A DNA stretch of 6,593 bases from Propionibacteriaceae bacterium. GTDB lineage: Bacteria > Actinomycetota > Actinomycetes > Propionibacteriales > Propionibacteriaceae. The position numbers and the translations under genes are program-made. The stretch is taken from assembly GCA_021323255.1 (NCBI GenBank), contig JAJTCL010000149.1, positions 1 through 6,593 on the forward strand. The letters are read 5' to 3'. Below are positions 6,281 through 6,593 of this stretch, in pieces. The notes below the pieces were generated by a model. That model had not been told where the DNA came from and did not search any database. It saw only the letters and a list, made by a program, of their open reading frames with translations. Position 1 is the stretch's first letter. Each line of letters opens with the position of its first letter.

Positions 6281-6440
6281 CTGGGAAGTGGTCGATAGAC
6301 ATAATCCCAGCCAGCTGTGTATTGGCGGACGAGTCGGTCGATAAGCCGGATTATGTTCCGCCGTCTCTGCGACTAGCGGAGTCACTGCCGATCATGTTGC
6401 TGACCTGCGCAAACAACGTTAGTCAGCATTGGCAGTGATT
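6281..6440 (+). ncRNA. Candidate structured RNA region with competing stems
   Basis: Several stems lie close together. CTGGGA (6281-6286) pairs with TCCCAG (6305-6310). ACATAATCC (6299-6307) pairs perfectly with GGATTATGT (6348-6356), enclosing 40 nt. GGCGGA (6324-6329) pairs with TCCGCC (6357-6362). Bases 6380-6392 pair with 6428-6440 over 13 bp with two G-T wobbles, capped by GCTGAC (6399-6404) with GTCAGC (6422-6427) and a 17-nt loop. The first two stems share bases 6305-6307, and the third crosses the second, so they exclude one another or form a pseudoknot. The shared motif lies inside the second stem. The base pairing is real; transcription and function are not shown. I do not recognise a known RNA family. 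It could be a leader, a small RNA or a dispersed repeat. Confidence 0.35.
6329..6350 (+). promoter_or_regulatory. Shared 22-bp upstream motif, copy 2
   Basis: ACGAGTCG (6329-6336), GT, CGATAAGCCGGA (6339-6350). This is the near-identical partner of the copy at 4331. It is on the same strand, also intergenic, and 212 nt before the next start codon. Its last three bases, GGA, are also part of the 9-bp inverted repeat ending at 6356. Confidence 0.5.
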
Positions 6441-6458
6441 GGCACCCGCTGGATATCC

Positions 6459-6477
6459 GAGGGACTCCAGAGGGACT
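6459..6477 (+). repeat. Short tandem-spaced direct repeats
   Basis: GAGGGACT occurs at 6459-6466 and 6470-6477, an 11-bp period of about one helical turn. Just before, ATTGGCA occurs at 6428-6434 and 6438-6444, a 10-bp period. Such spacing fits same-face binding of a regulator upstream of the last gene, but both pairs are short and may be chance. Confidence 0.25.
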
Positions 6478-6484
6478 AACCCAA

Positions 6485-6538
6485 GATCAACTGAGCGGCC
6501 CCGAGCGGTGTTGCGAGCACCAACTCAGGGCCTTGATC
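6485..6538 (+). promoter_or_regulatory. Stem-loop in the leader of the last gene
   Basis: GATCAACTGAG (6485-6495) pairs with CTCAG (6524-6528) and TTGATC (6533-6538), giving 5 and 6 bp with a 4-nt GGCC bulge. Inside, GGTGT (6507-6511) pairs with GCACC (6517-6521) over a 5-nt loop. It ends 9 nt before the Shine-Dalgarno sequence. GGCCC (6497-6501) could alternatively pair with GGGCC (6528-6532). It could be an attenuator, a leader regulator or a plain structured 5' UTR. Confidence 0.4.
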
Positions 6539-6547
6539 CCGACTGAC

Positions 6548-6553
6548 AAGGAG
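6548..6553 (+). promoter_or_regulatory. Shine-Dalgarno site of the last gene
   Basis: AAGGAG lies 9 nt before the ATG at 6563, marking that ATG as a real start although only ten codons are in the window. Confidence 0.7.
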
Positions 6554-6562
6554 TCGAGACCC

Positions 6563-6593
6563 ATGAGCAAGATAACCACTCTGGCCTCTGGCC
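6563..6593 (+). CDS. Start of an unidentified gene (runs off the window)
   Basis: Only the N-terminus, MSKITTLASG, is visible before the window ends. The start is supported by a good Shine-Dalgarno sequence and by a structured leader upstream. Ten residues show no signal peptide and are too few to name a family. The gene is separated from surE by 370 bp containing a probable terminator, so it is likely its own transcription unit. Confidence 0.6.
   Translation, partial: MSKITTLASG

Noticed and set aside
6329..6360. Resemblance of the reverse complement of the motif to the 3' end of RNase P RNA (CCGGCTTAT followed by GACTCG)
   Set aside because: The rest of the conserved RNase P RNA core is not visible where it should be on the minus strand, and the same short motif occurs at 4331, so this is at most a chance or partial likeness.
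6193..6438. 81-codon frame directly after surE, starting with TTG
   Set aside because: It has no ribosome-binding site and a start abutting the surE stop. Its third-position GC is clearly lower than in the neighbouring genes, and it runs through several strong stem-loops and the repeated motif.

Overview
This is a high-GC window with GC-biased third codon positions. The enzyme families fit a chromosome of the Actinomycetes: an RNB nuclease with an S-R-D-L-D-Q active site and no cold-shock domains, a PfkB kinase of the GGQGIWQA type, and a SurE family member. No lower rank is claimed. There is no transposase, phage, tRNA, rRNA or CRISPR signal. The genes look like ordinary core metabolism.

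Layout. 1-365 (+): 3' part of a type I RNase H gene. 366-526: a short, palindrome-dense gap with a probable leaderless promoter at its end. 527-1978 (+): an RNB-domain exoribonuclease. 1963-4041 (-): a complete transketolase that meets the nuclease gene tail to tail with a 16-bp overlap. 4042-4433: a divergent intergenic region serving transketolase on one side and a kinase on the other. 4434-5363 and 5368-6192 (+): a PfkB-type sugar kinase and a SurE-type 5'/3'-nucleotidase, 4 nt apart and surely one operon. 6193-6562: a 370-bp stretch with no credible gene but many stem-loops, leading to a small 5' gene fragment at 6563-6593 (+).

How the genes relate. The left half carries two RNA-processing nucleases. 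The right half carries sugar-phosphate and nucleotide-phosphate enzymes: transketolase in the non-oxidative pentose phosphate pathway, a sugar kinase, and a phosphatase that makes nucleosides from NMPs. A link through ribose phosphates is plausible but is inference only.

The most unusual signals are non-coding. A 22-bp motif (ACGAGTCG, two variable bases, CGATAAGCCGGA) occurs once upstream of the kinase operon and once upstream of the last gene, matching at 20 of 22 positions. A shorter relative lies upstream of transketolase on the other strand. The 6193-6562 region holds several stems that cannot all form at once, which suggests a regulatory RNA or a dispersed structured repeat. I found no clear novel multi-gene system.
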